From contig JAUMVO010000012.1 in assembly GCA_030530095.1 (NCBI GenBank), positions 1 to 49,877 of the forward strand: a stretch of 49,877 bases of DNA, given 5' to 3'. A program made the position numbers and the translations under genes. Position 1 is the first letter of the stretch. Each line of letters opens with the position of its first letter. Of this stretch, positions 25,073 to 33,949 are shown one piece after another. Under the pieces are notes generated by a model. That model did no database searches, was not told the DNA's origin, and worked only from the letters and a program-made list of their open reading frames with translations. The stretch comes from Clostridiaceae bacterium (GTDB lineage: Bacteria; Bacillota; Clostridia; Oscillospirales; Acutalibacteraceae).

Positions 25073-25513
25073 TTATTCACCCTCGCCTATGGTGCTTAAC
25101 ACCTTGTGAAGCAGACGGTAGAGCTCAAACGCTTCATCCCTTGTAAGATGGACGCAGCCCTGCATCTTTTCGGGTATGCAGACCGCCTTTTTCTTGAGCG
25201 CTTCGCCGTCTTCGGTAAGCCTGATAATCACGTTTCTCTCGTCCTCGGCGCTTCTGTGCCTGGTGATATAGCCCTTCGTTTCAAGCTTTTTAAGAAGGGG
25301 CGTCAGTGTACCCGAGTCGAGATACAGCCTTTCGCCGAGGCTTTTGACGTTAATCTCGCCCGTTTCCCACATTACCATCATTACGATATACTGCGTGTAG
25401 GTAAGGTCAATCTCGTCGAGAAAGGGTTTATAGAGTCTGACTATTTCCTTTGAACACGCGTACAGCGGGAAGCAAAGCTGATTATCAAGTTTGAGAGAGT
25501 CGTAGTTTACCAT
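25073..25513 (-). CDS. ohrR: MarR-family organic-peroxide sensor OhrR
   Basis: Winged-helix repressor that loses DNA binding when a cysteine is oxidised by peroxide. 146 aa. The N-terminal LDNQLCFPLYACSKEI carries Cys14, matching the sensing cysteine of OhrR (Cys15 in B. subtilis), and the wing DERNVIIRLTEDG is typical of MarR. Additional cysteines (Cys20 and two near 130) leave open whether it works as a one- or two-cysteine type. It sits between gpx and trxB, so it likely controls its own operon; a candidate operator lies at 26019-26033. Confidence 0.9.
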   Translation of the reverse strand: MVNYDSLKLDNQLCFPLYACSKEIVRLYKPFLDEIDLTYTQYIVMMVMWETGEINVKSLGERLYLDSGTLTPLLKKLETKGYITRHRSAEDERNVIIRLTEDGEALKKKAVCIPEKMQGCVHLTRDEAFELYRLLHKVLSTIGEGE

Positions 25514-25524
25514 TGAATATCACC

Positions 25525-25989
25525 TTATTTAAGCAGTTTTTCCACGCTTGCTTCTATATCCTCGGGCTTCGTTGTCGGCTCAAAACGCTCAACCACGTTA
25601 CCCTCGGCGTCAACGAGGAATTTAGTGAAGTTCCACTTTATTCTGCCGCCCTTCTGCTCCTTAAGGTACTTGAAAAGCTCTGAAGCGTCGCTGCCGTTAA
25701 CCTTGGTTTTCTTAAAGCGCGGGAAGGTCGTTCCGAATTTCAGCGAGCAGATTTTGTTGATGCCGTCGTCGTCCTCACGCGCCTGAAACGCGAACTGATT
25801 GCACGGGAAATCAAGTATCTCAAAGCCGCGGTCCTTAAACTTTTTATACATAGCTTCAAGTCCGTCATACTGGGGAGTGAAGCCGCAATGAGTTGCGGTG
25901 TTGACAATAAGAAGCACCTTGCCCCTGTACTGTGAGAGCGAAACCTCCTCGCCCTTCTGACTTAAAACCTTGTAATCGTAGAATGACAT
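25525..25989 (-). CDS. Glutathione peroxidase-family thiol peroxidase
   Basis: Reduces hydroperoxides; bacterial members mostly use thioredoxin instead of glutathione. About 154 aa. Peroxidatic Cys35 in NTATHCGFTPQY (Cys codon, not selenocysteine), Gln65 in FPCNQF and Trp in IKWNFTKFL complete the family triad. Cys63 in the FPCNQF loop is conserved in many homologues. The start at ATG 25989 has GGAGG 8 nt upstream. First gene of the peroxide-thiol operon. Confidence 0.93.
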   Translation of the reverse strand: MSFYDYKVLSQKGEEVSLSQYRGKVLLIVNTATHCGFTPQYDGLEAMYKKFKDRGFEILDFPCNQFAFQAREDDDGINKICSLKFGTTFPRFKKTKVNGSDASELFKYLKEQKGGRIKWNFTKFLVDAEGNVVERFEPTTKPEDIEASVEKLLK

Positions 25990-26018
25990 AATAATTACCT
26001 CCGTTTTTAACAATTTTG

Positions 26019-26033
26019 CAAAATTAAATTGCG
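26019..26033. promoter_or_regulatory. Candidate OhrR operator
   Basis: CAAAATTAAATTGCG matches the published B. subtilis OhrR site TACAATTAAATTGTA at 11 of 15 positions, including the core AATTAAATTG. It lies about 15-30 nt downstream of the predicted start point of gpx, a position suited to repression. More ACAAT-type half-sites follow at 26034-26050. Confidence 0.5.
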
Positions 26034-26053
26034 TACAATCTTTTTACAATGTC

Positions 26054-26082
26054 ATTCTAACACAGTAATTTTCTCTTGTCAA
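26054..26082 (-). promoter_or_regulatory. Promoter of the gpx-ohrR-trxB-trxA operon
   Basis: Minus strand TTGACA (26082-26077), 17 bp, TAGAAT (26059-26054). Confidence 0.78.
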
Positions 26083-26091
26083 CATTTTTTC

Positions 26092-26123
26092 AAAAAAAAA
26101 TTGAGGGCGGAAATCCGCCCTCA
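26092..26123 (-). terminator. Terminator after hppA
   Basis: TGAGGGCGG/CCGCCCTCA stem (26123-26115 and 26110-26102) with a 4-nt loop, then nine T's on the minus strand. It ends about 10 nt before the gpx promoter. Confidence 0.9.
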
Positions 26124-26146
26124 TACATTTTATATGTTATATAGTC

Positions 26147-28159
26147 TTAAATCAGTCCGCCGAACTTCAGGAATATCGGCGCGAATACGAGTGATACAAC
26201 CGTCATCAGTTTAATAAGTATATTGATTGACGGGCCTGAAGTGTCCTTGCAGGGATCGCCTACCGTATCGCCGACAACCGCAGCCTTGTGAGCTTCCGAG
26301 CCCTTGCCGCCGTTGTTGCCGTCCTCGATGTACTTCTTCGCGTTATCCCACGCGCCGCCCGCATTCGACATAAATATCGCGAGCAGAACGCCCGTTACAA
26401 GCGCGCCTGCAAGCATACCGCCGAGCGCTTCAACGCCGAGCAATATTCCCATGGCAAGCGGTACGAGAACCGCCATTATGCCGGGTACGAGCATTTCCTT
26501 AAGCGCCGCAACGGTTGAAATTGAAATGCAGGATTTATAGTCGGGCTTAGCCTTGCCGTCGAGAATACCGGGGATGTTCTTGAACTGACGGCGAACCTCC
26601 TCAATCATCTTATTTGCCGCCTTGGAAACGGAATCCATAGTCAGCGCAGAGAAGATGAACGGAAGCATACCGCCGACGAGCAGGCCGATAGTGACGCGGA
26701 AATTGAGTATGCTCATTCCGCCCGCAAGAGAAGCGTCGTCGAAGTTTATCTTGACCGCCTGAGCGTAGCTGAAGAACAGCGCAAGTGCCGTTAGCGCGGC
26801 AGAGCCGATTGCAAAGCCCTTGCCCATAGCGGCGGTTGTATTGCCGACCGCGTCGAGCTTATCGGTAATCTTTCTGACGGACTCGTCAAGTCCGCTCATC
26901 TGCGCTATGCCGCCCGCATTGTCCGCGATGGGACCGTAGGCGTCAACCGCGACGGTGATACCCGTTGTCGAAAGCATACCGACAGCCGCAAGCGCGATAC
27001 CGAAAAGACCGCAGGTCTTATAGGAAACAAAAATGCCGATGCCGATAAGAAGTATCGGAACAACAGCCGAACGCATACCGACAGCCATACCGCTGATAAT
27101 AGTGGTGGCGGCGCCGGTTTCGGACTGGTGGGCAATTCTCTTTACATATTTATAGTCGCCCGAGGTGTAAATCTCGGTTACAACGCCGATTATAAGTCCG
27201 ACGATAAGGCCGGTTACAACGGCTATTGCCTGATTAAACGAATTAAAGAAAAGCTTGCCGAACACGAATGCGGCAACAACTACCAGTGCCGCGGAAACGT
27301 ACGAACCCGTCTTAAGCGCGGTGTGGGGATTTGAGTTTTCCTTACCGCGTACAAAGAAGGTCGCGATAATCGCCGCGAATATGCCGCAAGCCGCAAGCAC
27401 AAGCGGATAAACCGCGCCCGCGCCCTCAAAAGCGCCCTTAGCTGAAATTCCGAGCGTCAGCGCGGAAACAAGCGCGCCTACATAGCTTTCAAAAAGGTCG
27501 GCGCCCATGCCCGCTACGTCGCCTACGTTGTCGCCTACGTTGTCGGCGATAACCGCAGGATTTCTCGGGTCGTCCTCGGGGATACCCGCTTCAACCTTAC
27601 CGACAAGGTCGGCGCCTACGTCGGCAGCCTTGGTATAAATTCCGCCGCCTACTCTCGCGAACAGCGCTATTGACGAAGCGCCCAGAGAGAAGCCGGTTAA
27701 GATTTCAACGTTACGAGTGAGTATATAGATAAGCGCACAGCCCAGAAGACCGAGGCCTACAACGCACATTCCCATTACCGAGCCGCCCGAAAAGGCTATC
27801 GAGAGAGCCTTGTTCATACCGCCCGTTCTCGCCGCATTGGCAGTGCGTACGTTCGCCTTGGTCGCAACGTGCATTCCGAGATAGCCCGCGCAGACCGAGA
27901 ACAAAGCGCCGATTACAAAGCATATTGCGGTGGTCCAGCCAATGAACAGACCGATGAGCACGCAAAGCACTGCCACGAAGATAACAAGTATCTTGTACTC
28001 CGAGAACAGAAATGCCTTCGCGCCGTCTGCAATATCCTTTGATATTTCCTGCATTCTGTCGGTTCCGGCGTCAGCTCTGGAAACCTTGAATATCTTAGCC
28101 GCCGCGAACACTAACGCGAGTACGGCAAAGCACGGTGCAAGCCACTGAAGCTTATCCAC
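26147..28159 (-). CDS. hppA: Membrane-bound ion-pumping pyrophosphatase (K+-dependent type)
   Basis: Hydrolyses PPi and pumps H+ and/or Na+ across the membrane. About 670 aa with roughly 16 hydrophobic segments. The substrate-site block [19 protein letters not shown] near 200 and DNAGGIAQM near 425 are family hallmarks. [10 protein letters not shown] has Ala where K+-independent enzymes have Lys, so it should need K+. Ion specificity cannot be decided here. The start is placed at GTG 28159 (AGGAG 7 nt upstream); the TTG one codon earlier is closer than ideal. It has its own promoter and terminator. Confidence 0.95.
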   Translation of the reverse strand: MDKLQWLAPCFAVLALVFAAAKIFKVSRADAGTDRMQEISKDIADGAKAFLFSEYKILVIFVAVLCVLIGLFIGWTTAICFVIGALFSVCAGYLGMHVATKANVRTANAARTGGMNKALSIAFSGGSVMGMCVVGLGLLGCALIYILTRNVEILTGFSLGASSIALFARVGGGIYTKAADVGADLVGKVEAGIPEDDPRNPAVIADNVGDNVGDVAGMGADLFESYVGALVSALTLGISAKGAFEGAGAVYPLVLAACGIFAAIIATFFVRGKENSNPHTALKTGSYVSAALVVVAAFVFGKLFFNSFNQAIAVVTGLIVGLIIGVVTEIYTSGDYKYVKRIAHQSETGAATTIISGMAVGMRSAVVPILLIGIGIFVSYKTCGLFGIALAAVGMLSTTGITVAVDAYGPIADNAGGIAQMSGLDESVRKITDKLDAVGNTTAAMGKGFAIGSAALTALALFFSYAQAVKINFDDASLAGGMSILNFRVTIGLLVGGMLPFIFSALTMDSVSKAANKMIEEVRRQFKNIPGILDGKAKPDYKSCISISTVAALKEMLVPGIMAVLVPLAMGILLGVEALGGMLAGALVTGVLLAIFMSNAGGAWDNAKKYIEDGNNGGKGSEAHKAAVVGDTVGDPCKDTSGPSINILIKLMTVVSLVFAPIFLKFGGLI

Positions 28160-28203
28160 CAAATCACTCCTTTACGGGTTTTGCTGTAATTTAGGTAAAA
28201 TAT

Positions 28204-28232
28204 ATAATAACTTATATTAAGTAAAAATGCAA
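28204..28232 (-). promoter_or_regulatory. hppA promoter
   Basis: Minus strand TTGCAT (28232-28227), 17 bp, TATTAT (28209-28204). Confidence 0.7.
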
Positions 28233-28271
28233 GAACTTTTTGTCGCGGCTTCAAAATATGTCGGACAAAAC

Positions 28272-28299
28272 AAAAAAAGACAGTGCCGGAGCACCGTCT
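28272..28299 (-). terminator. Terminator after the diguanylate cyclase gene
   Basis: AGACGGTGC/GCACTGTCT stem (28299-28291 and 28286-28278; one central G-U) followed by seven T's on the minus strand. It closes the Pr6Pr-GH31-GGDEF operon. Confidence 0.85.
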
Positions 28300-28314
28300 C
28301 TGATTTGTTGTAAA

Positions 28315-29481
28315 TTACTCGGACTTTTCCTTCCTCGCCGATTTGATAGAGTAGAGCTGTTCGTCCGCTTTTGTAATCGCCGACTCTATATTATCGGTTT
28401 TCGGGTCAAGCTTCGAGCTGCCGATACTGATTGAAATATCGTAGGGCTTGTCGTTGAGTTTGTTGAGGATGTTAACCTCTTCCTTTATCTTGATTTTCAG
28501 CTCTTCAACCTCGTCCTCACCCTGACGCATACAGATAACTGCAAACTCGTCGCCGCCGTAGCGTGCAGTGAAATCGCTGTTGTCCTGACAGACCTTCGCG
28601 AGAATCTCGGCGACCTGGATAAGAGCGTAATCGCCCTCAATATGGCCGTAGGTATCGTTGATTTGCTTGAATTTATCAATGTCAAGCATAAGCAGATAGA
28701 TGCTCTTCTTATAGTTTTTGTGCGAAAGAAGATTATCGACGTAAATATTGAACTGACGGCGGTTGTTGATGCCGCAGAGCGTGTCGATGTAAATCTGCTT
28801 ACTCTGAATGTTGATGTAGATGAAGAGCACCGCTACCGTAAACGTCATACTCAGTATCGGCTTGTCGTTGACAAGCGACTGAATAATACCGCCCGAAAGA
28901 GCCATCAGCGAGGCGAGAGTCATCGAGAATATCTCCTTCTTGACCGTACGCGATTTTATCAAAAATCTCGAGGTAAGATGTGCAAGAACCGTGGCGTAAA
29001 TGACGTAGGCGGCGCAAATCAGAACCTGAATAATATAAAGCGGGCCCCTGTGATAAACGTTGTTCGAGTCAATGTAATAAACGAGATGCGAAAACTGAGA
29101 AGTCACGGTAAGAAGAATGAAAATATCAAGCGGCAAGGCGTAAAAAATCATTCTTATCATGAACTCTCTTTCAGTTCTGCGGCAGAATTTGTAGTCAACG
29201 TAAACGAGAAGCGTAAAGCTCACAGCGGCAGTTGAGCACAGATATCCCGCATTCGCGGCAACGTTGATGAACCTGAACACAGGACCCTCAATACCGTCAA
29301 CGATAAACCAGATTATGTCGGACAGGAACATAACTATACCCGTGAGCATAACCTCAAGGAAGATTCGCTCATCCTTATTGATACGGTACTGACGGCTTGA
29401 CTGATAAATCAAAGTTGTAAATACCGCTATGCACATCAGATTGTAAAGCACATAATCAGCCGATACTGTCTCTAATAGCAT
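28315..29481 (-). CDS. Membrane-anchored diguanylate cyclase (GGDEF domain)
   Basis: Synthesises cyclic di-GMP from two GTP. 388 aa. Six or seven hydrophobic segments fill residues about 10-225; the GGDEF domain follows, with DIDKFKQINDTYGH at 267-280 and an intact active site RYGGDEF (GGDEF 309-313). The inhibitory RxxD site is replaced by DNSD (300-303), so product inhibition is probably absent. AGGAGG lies 7 nt before the ATG. It follows the GH31 gene by 35 nt, suggesting that its membrane sensor responds to something related to carbohydrate use (inference). Confidence 0.93.
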   Translation of the reverse strand: MLLETVSADYVLYNLMCIAVFTTLIYQSSRQYRINKDERIFLEVMLTGIVMFLSDIIWFIVDGIEGPVFRFINVAANAGYLCSTAAVSFTLLVYVDYKFCRRTEREFMIRMIFYALPLDIFILLTVTSQFSHLVYYIDSNNVYHRGPLYIIQVLICAAYVIYATVLAHLTSRFLIKSRTVKKEIFSMTLASLMALSGGIIQSLVNDKPILSMTFTVAVLFIYINIQSKQIYIDTLCGINNRRQFNIYVDNLLSHKNYKKSIYLLMLDIDKFKQINDTYGHIEGDYALIQVAEILAKVCQDNSDFTARYGGDEFAVICMRQGEDEVEELKIKIKEEVNILNKLNDKPYDISISIGSSKLDPKTDNIESAITKADEQLYSIKSARKEKSE

Positions 29482-29516
29482 GTTCCCGCCTCCTTCATCT
29501 GTATTTTCGGTTAAGG

Positions 29517-31928
29517 TTAATACACCAGATTTTCAATCTCCTCCAGCGGTTCGCGAAGGTCCGATTCGAGCGAAGGCATTTTTTCCTTGCCCATTACGTA
29601 ATCGGTGTAAAGCTTCTTCTTCGGCTCGTTTTTGCCCTGGAACTTTGAAATGCAGTCGGTAAGCGCTATACGCTTGTCAACGTTTCTGAGCGTTTCAATG
29701 CCGTCAAGAGTAATCTCAACCTTATCGTCGGGGCTGATACCGTCAATTTCAACGGCAAGCGTACCTCTGTCGCTGTATGACTTGAAATCGCTGATAAGTC
29801 CGCTGATTATAACGCTTATGTTCTTGCAGGAAACAACGTCCTTAAAGCTCAGCTTATAGCTTCTCTTTTTGGGAAGCACTGAACTGTCGCCCGTCGCAGC
29901 GTTGATAACAAAGCTGATTTTTTTGCCGTTCTCCTTAACTTCATAAACGGTCTTGGCGAAGGCGCCTTTTTCGAATTTCATGCTCTCGCCGTCGTCCTCG
30001 TACATTGAGAAGCTGCCGTTTCCGCGGTAGATAAGGAGTTCCAATGCCTTGGGATTTTTCCAGTCGTTTGTCCTGTCGTTAACATCGAGCGGAATTATCG
30101 CGCCCTCCTTAGCGAGTACGGGGATGGTTGAGATATCGCGGAACATCTTTGTTGTACCGCCGTGATAAATCCTGCCCGTAAAGATATCGGTGTATCTGCC
30201 CTCGGGCAGCCACGCCTGCGCGCCCGCCATATTGGTCTTTTTCGATACGGGCGACGTAATCGGGCATACTATAAGCTCGCTGCCGAACATAAACTCGTTC
30301 TTGCAGTTATAGGCTTCCTTTGTGTCGGGATATGCGTAGTACATAGGCTCGACGAGCGCCAGACCGTCATGGTGGGTGCGGTAGTTCATTGAATAGAGAT
30401 AGGGTATGAGTCTGTGGCGGAAACGAAGCGCATCTGTGGCAAGTATTTCAATCGGCTTCGAGTATTTCCACGGCTCCTTACCCATAAATTCGTTGGAAGT
30501 AGAGTGAAGGCGCATAATCGGGCTGAACACGCCGTACTGAACCCAGCGCAGATACAGCTCATCGTTCTTTACGCCGAAATGGTGGCCGCCGATATCATGG
30601 CTCCACCAGGTGTAGCCGATATTAGTTGCGGTTGAGGTGAAATACGGCTGGAAATCAAGCACCTTCCAGCTCTGTGCAGTGTCGCCCGAGAAGCCGAGCG
30701 CATAACGGTGCGAGCCCGCTCCCGCAAAACGCGAGAGTATAAGCGGACGTTTGTCGCCGTCACGGGCAAGGTCCATCGAATGATAATGGTTGAGCGCCCA
30801 GAGCGGATCAAGACCGGGTATATTGCTCTTTGTGCCCTGCTGCCAATCAATCCACCAGAAGTCAACGCCGTCCTTTTCATACGGCTTGTGAAGAATTTTG
30901 AAGTAACCCTCGACAAATTTCTTATCGGTTATATCAAAGGGATAAGTCTTTTTAAGCTCGGGGTCATCGCCCATAAACTCGGCAAACTCGGGATACATAT
31001 CCTCGAACCAACGTACGCCCGACGCGGGATGAAGGTTCATGGTAACCTTGAAGTTCTTGCTATGAAGCCATTTGAGGAAGGCTTTATAGTCAGGGAAAAG
31101 GTCGGTGTTCCAGCTGTAACCCGTCCAGCCGCCGTTTGAAATGGCGTCGTAAAAGCTCTTTTTGATACTGTCATTATCCTTGAGGCTGTATGAGTCTTTG
31201 CCGAATTTTGACTTTACGTCAACCCAGTGCCAGTCCATATCGATAGTGGCGACGGTAATCGGGATTTCCTCTTCAAGAAAACGCTTCATAAGGGTAACGT
31301 ACTCGTCCTGAGTGTAGGCTCTGTAGCGCGACCACCAGTTGCCCAGCGTAAAGCGCGGAACAAGCGGAGGAGCACCCGTGAGCTTGAAGAAATCCTTGAG
31401 CGCCTGACGGTAATTATTGCCGTAGGCGAAGTAATAGCAATCTTTTTCCTTTGTGCTTCTCGGGCTGACGGTTCCGTCCTCATTCAGAATAAGCGATTTT
31501 GAATCGTCAAATACGGCAACGCCGCTTTCGGACATAATGCCGTCGTCAAGGCTGACGGAGCCGAAGCTCTGGTCAAGAGTGCGGGTAGTGCCCTTGAGAT
31601 TACCCGAACGGTAGTCGGTAACCTTCTCGCCGTCCGGAAGAATAATATATTCCATATAGTCCGCGGCGGTATTGTATGAAAGTTCGATTGCAGACGTTTT
31701 TATGACAATGCGGTTGCCTTTGATTTCGCTCTCAAACTGCGGTTTATCGAAGCAGCGGAACCAAACGCTCTGAGTGGGTTCGTCGCAGAATTTTCCGCTC
31801 TTGGAGCTCTCAACGCGTACAAGCGAATCGGTAAGAACGCTTATTCTCGTCTTTTTCAGCGTGACGCAGAACGCGTCGTCGGTTTTGGGTGCCGCTTTAA
31901 TCTTAAAGGCGTCAAAATATTCACTCAT
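29517..31928 (-). CDS. Glycoside hydrolase family 31 enzyme (alpha-glucosidase/alpha-xylosidase type)
   Basis: Retaining alpha-glycosidase. 803 aa, no signal peptide, so probably cytoplasmic. Domain order is typical: N-terminal beta-sandwich, (beta/alpha)8 barrel, C-terminal beta domains. The barrel shows TIDMDWHWVD, the nucleophile strand as FWWIDWQQG (Asp) and the acid/base Asp in FSGDTAQSW. Exact specificity cannot be told. Its ATG overlaps the stop of the upstream membrane protein (ATGA), with GGAGG in that gene, so the two are coupled. Confidence 0.93.
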   Translation of the reverse strand: MSEYFDAFKIKAAPKTDDAFCVTLKKTRISVLTDSLVRVESSKSGKFCDEPTQSVWFRCFDKPQFESEIKGNRIVIKTSAIELSYNTAADYMEYIILPDGEKVTDYRSGNLKGTTRTLDQSFGSVSLDDGIMSESGVAVFDDSKSLILNEDGTVSPRSTKEKDCYYFAYGNNYRQALKDFFKLTGAPPLVPRFTLGNWWSRYRAYTQDEYVTLMKRFLEEEIPITVATIDMDWHWVDVKSKFGKDSYSLKDNDSIKKSFYDAISNGGWTGYSWNTDLFPDYKAFLKWLHSKNFKVTMNLHPASGVRWFEDMYPEFAEFMGDDPELKKTYPFDITDKKFVEGYFKILHKPYEKDGVDFWWIDWQQGTKSNIPGLDPLWALNHYHSMDLARDGDKRPLILSRFAGAGSHRYALGFSGDTAQSWKVLDFQPYFTSTATNIGYTWWSHDIGGHHFGVKNDELYLRWVQYGVFSPIMRLHSTSNEFMGKEPWKYSKPIEILATDALRFRHRLIPYLYSMNYRTHHDGLALVEPMYYAYPDTKEAYNCKNEFMFGSELIVCPITSPVSKKTNMAGAQAWLPEGRYTDIFTGRIYHGGTTKMFRDISTIPVLAKEGAIIPLDVNDRTNDWKNPKALELLIYRGNGSFSMYEDDGESMKFEKGAFAKTVYEVKENGKKISFVINAATGDSSVLPKKRSYKLSFKDVVSCKNISVIISGLISDFKSYSDRGTLAVEIDGISPDDKVEITLDGIETLRNVDKRIALTDCISKFQGKNEPKKKLYTDYVMGKEKMPSLESDLREPLEEIENLVY

Positions 31929-32686
31929 GACATAACCTCCGTGTTGCTCATATTTGAAACGATTTTGTTGTTGATTAATCTGAGAATTGCCGCTATAAGT
32001 ACGAACAGTCCGATTCCGAAAATCAGCATTACGAACTCAAGCGCGTACGCGTACAGTGTATTGAATTCCCTGCCCTTTAAGAACAGATTCCAGAAAAAGT
32101 CCGGCTTATAGAAGGGGTACGCATAGAAGTGCTGACTTGTCAGCGCACCTCTCGCTATCGAGAAAAGCGAATAGACAAACGGATAAATGCCTGCCAGCCA
32201 CACGCTCTTTTTCGGCACCTTCCTTTCCGTAGGCGGAAGTAAGAACAGAAGCACCGTAAAGGGCGGGATAACCATGTGATGGAACACCTGAATAAAGCTG
32301 TGGGCTATATGCCCGAACGTGTCCCAGTGCAGAGGCGGCGACATACCCAGCGGGAAACCGCCGCAGTACACGGCGCCCGTGACGATAATATATGTCGTCG
32401 CAAAGAGCCTTACCGTAGGGTTGAAGGCAACCTTCATAGCCTTTCTGTTTCCGAATATTGCGAAAGCAAGACAGAAAAGATAAAAGGTCACGAAGATATT
32501 GGACTGAACCGTAAAGTACGAGAAGAAATTGAATCTGCCGTAGTCAATAGGATAATACTGCGGATCGTATTCGTAAACGTAGGTCAGCGGTCGGTAAATA
32601 ACTATCGCGACACCGACAACGGCGAGCAGAAACACTAGTGCTCCAAACGCCTTATTTCTCATCAAAGGTCTGATTTTATAGGTCAT
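31925..32686 (-). CDS. Pr6Pr-like polytopic membrane protein
   Basis: 253 aa with six or seven hydrophobic segments. NFFSYFTVQSNIFVTFYLF near 53 and a central HIAHSFIQVFHHMVIPP histidine-bearing segment (about 127-143) match the Pr6Pr/FAR-17a-AIG1-like family, whose eukaryotic relatives include lipid hydrolases. No function is proven for the bacterial branch. First gene of the operon with GH31 and the diguanylate cyclase, with a clear promoter upstream. Confidence 0.75.
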   Translation of the reverse strand: MTYKIRPLMRNKAFGALVFLLAVVGVAIVIYRPLTYVYEYDPQYYPIDYGRFNFFSYFTVQSNIFVTFYLFCLAFAIFGNRKAMKVAFNPTVRLFATTYIIVTGAVYCGGFPLGMSPPLHWDTFGHIAHSFIQVFHHMVIPPFTVLLFLLPPTERKVPKKSVWLAGIYPFVYSLFSIARGALTSQHFYAYPFYKPDFFWNLFLKGREFNTLYAYALEFVMLIFGIGLFVLIAAILRLINNKIVSNMSNTEVMS

Positions 32687-32705
32687 ACCCTCACCTCTTG
32701 TTTAT

Positions 32706-32734
32706 ATATTAACATATACATTATAAATTGACAA
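32706..32734 (-). promoter_or_regulatory. Promoter of the Pr6Pr-GH31-GGDEF operon
   Basis: Minus strand TTGTCA (32734-32729), 17 bp, TAATAT (32711-32706). Confidence 0.65.
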
Positions 32735-32796
32735 TGTACAAATCAAAAAAATTCGGCGAAAAACTTGTTTTTTACAGGACCGTTGTCAATCCGCTA

Positions 32797-32825
32797 TTGA
32801 ATTCCCACTAAAATTGTAGTAATAT
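32797..32825 (+). promoter_or_regulatory. Promoter with overlapping palindromic operator upstream of rrf2
   Basis: TTGAAT (32797-32802), 17 bp, TAATAT (32820-32825). The spacer holds the near-perfect palindrome ACTAAAATTGTAGT (32807-32820), placed to block polymerase. Autorepression by the Rrf2 protein encoded next is the natural reading, not proven. Confidence 0.6.
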
Positions 32826-32865
32826 AATTTCAACTCCGGAAAACCTATGTAAAAAGGTGATAAGA

Positions 32866-33303
32866 ATGAAGATTTCCACTAAAGGAAGATACGCCATCAG
32901 ACTTATGCTCGAGCTCGCGATGCGCGAAAAGGACGGCTACGTTTCAATCAAGTCAATTGCCTCCAATCAAGGCATATCGGAAAAGTACCTCGAGCAGATT
33001 ATTCAGCTGCTTTCCAAGAACGGACTTGTCGAGAGTACGCGCGGCGCTCAGGGCGGTTATAAGCTTACGAGAAAGCCGTCGGAATATACCGTCGGCGAAA
33101 TACTCAGAGTTACCGAGGGCAGCCTTGCCCCCGTTTCCTGCCTTTCCGATGACGGCGCTCACTGCGAGCACTGCGACGACTGCGTTACAATCGAAATATG
33201 GCAGAACGTGCTCGACGCCATAAACGAGGTTGTTGACGGCATCACGCTCGACTATCTTGTAGAAAAGCAGAAGACGAAGAAGACTTGCTGCAACAAGGGG
33301 TAA
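32866..33303 (+). CDS. Rrf2/IscR-family Fe-S-sensing transcriptional regulator
   Basis: Winged-helix regulator. About 145 aa: MKISTKGRYAIRLMLELA is the canonical Rrf2 N-terminus, the recognition helix covers about 27-50, and four cysteines cluster at C92, C100, C103 and C106 (SCLSDDGAHCEHCDDC), consistent with Fe-S ligation as in IscR, whose ligands are C92, C98 and C104. CymR-type relatives lack such cysteines, so an IscR-like role in Fe-S homeostasis is preferred. The start is ATG 32866, with AAGGTG upstream. The nifS-iscU genes it likely controls lie 3 kb downstream, after the two methionine synthase genes. Confidence 0.9.
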   Translation: MKISTKGRYAIRLMLELAMREKDGYVSIKSIASNQGISEKYLEQIIQLLSKNGLVESTRGAQGGYKLTRKPSEYTVGEILRVTEGSLAPVSCLSDDGAHCEHCDDCVTIEIWQNVLDAINEVVDGITLDYLVEKQKTKKTCCNKG

Positions 33304-33306
33304 AAG

Positions 33307-33945
33307 ATGGAATTAAGACTGTCGGAAATTCTTCGGTATTCGGGCTTTCGTTCCCATGAACCCGACAAATTGACGCTTAAGAAAATTGAACAGCTTGAAG
33401 ACGAAATACTCGCTTCGGTCACGCCGAAAAGCATATACCGCGAGTTCGGCGTCAGAGCGCTTGAAAACGGCATTGAAATTAACGGTGTGAAGTTTCTCAG
33501 CGAAGCGCTTAAGAAGAATCTTTCGGGCTGTGACAGGGTGCTGCTGTACTGCTGTACGCTCGGAATAGAGAGCGACGTAATACTGCGCAAATACGGCGCG
33601 ACGGACTCGTCGAAATTCGTGCTCGCTCAGGCAATTTTTACCGAGATGTGCGAGGCGTATTCCGATGAGATTACCGAAAAGCTTGCGGCTGAATACTTGA
33701 AAAACGGACTGTATCTTAATCCGCGTTTTTCGGTCGGATACGGCGATCTCAGGCTTGAATATCAGCGCGAGTTTTTCAAGCTGCTGGAAATCACGAAGCG
33801 CATAGGCGTAACGCTTAACGACGAATGTATGATGACGCCTTCAAAGTCGGTTACGGCTTTTATCGGCATTACGAGCGACAAGCCCTGCGAACGCAAGACC
33901 TGCGAGATTTGCGATAAGACTGACTGTCAGTTCAGAAAAAGGTGA
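33307..33945 (+). CDS. Stand-alone methionine synthase activation domain protein
   Basis: 212 aa. Matches the C-terminal reactivation (SAM-binding) domain of cobalamin-dependent methionine synthase: LNPRFSVGYGDLRLEYQ at about 137-153 and a late MMTPSKSVTAFIGI segment. In E. coli this domain is part of MetH and remethylates oxidised cobalamin using SAM; here it is a separate gene just before the MetH core, which lacks it. The C-terminus carries a short cysteine cluster (CERKTCEICDKTDC). It starts 3 nt after the rrf2 stop. Confidence 0.88.
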   Translation: MELRLSEILRYSGFRSHEPDKLTLKKIEQLEDEILASVTPKSIYREFGVRALENGIEINGVKFLSEALKKNLSGCDRVLLYCCTLGIESDVILRKYGATDSSKFVLAQAIFTEMCEAYSDEITEKLAAEYLKNGLYLNPRFSVGYGDLRLEYQREFFKLLEITKRIGVTLNDECMMTPSKSVTAFIGITSDKPCERKTCEICDKTDCQFRKR

Positions 33946-33949
33946 GGAA

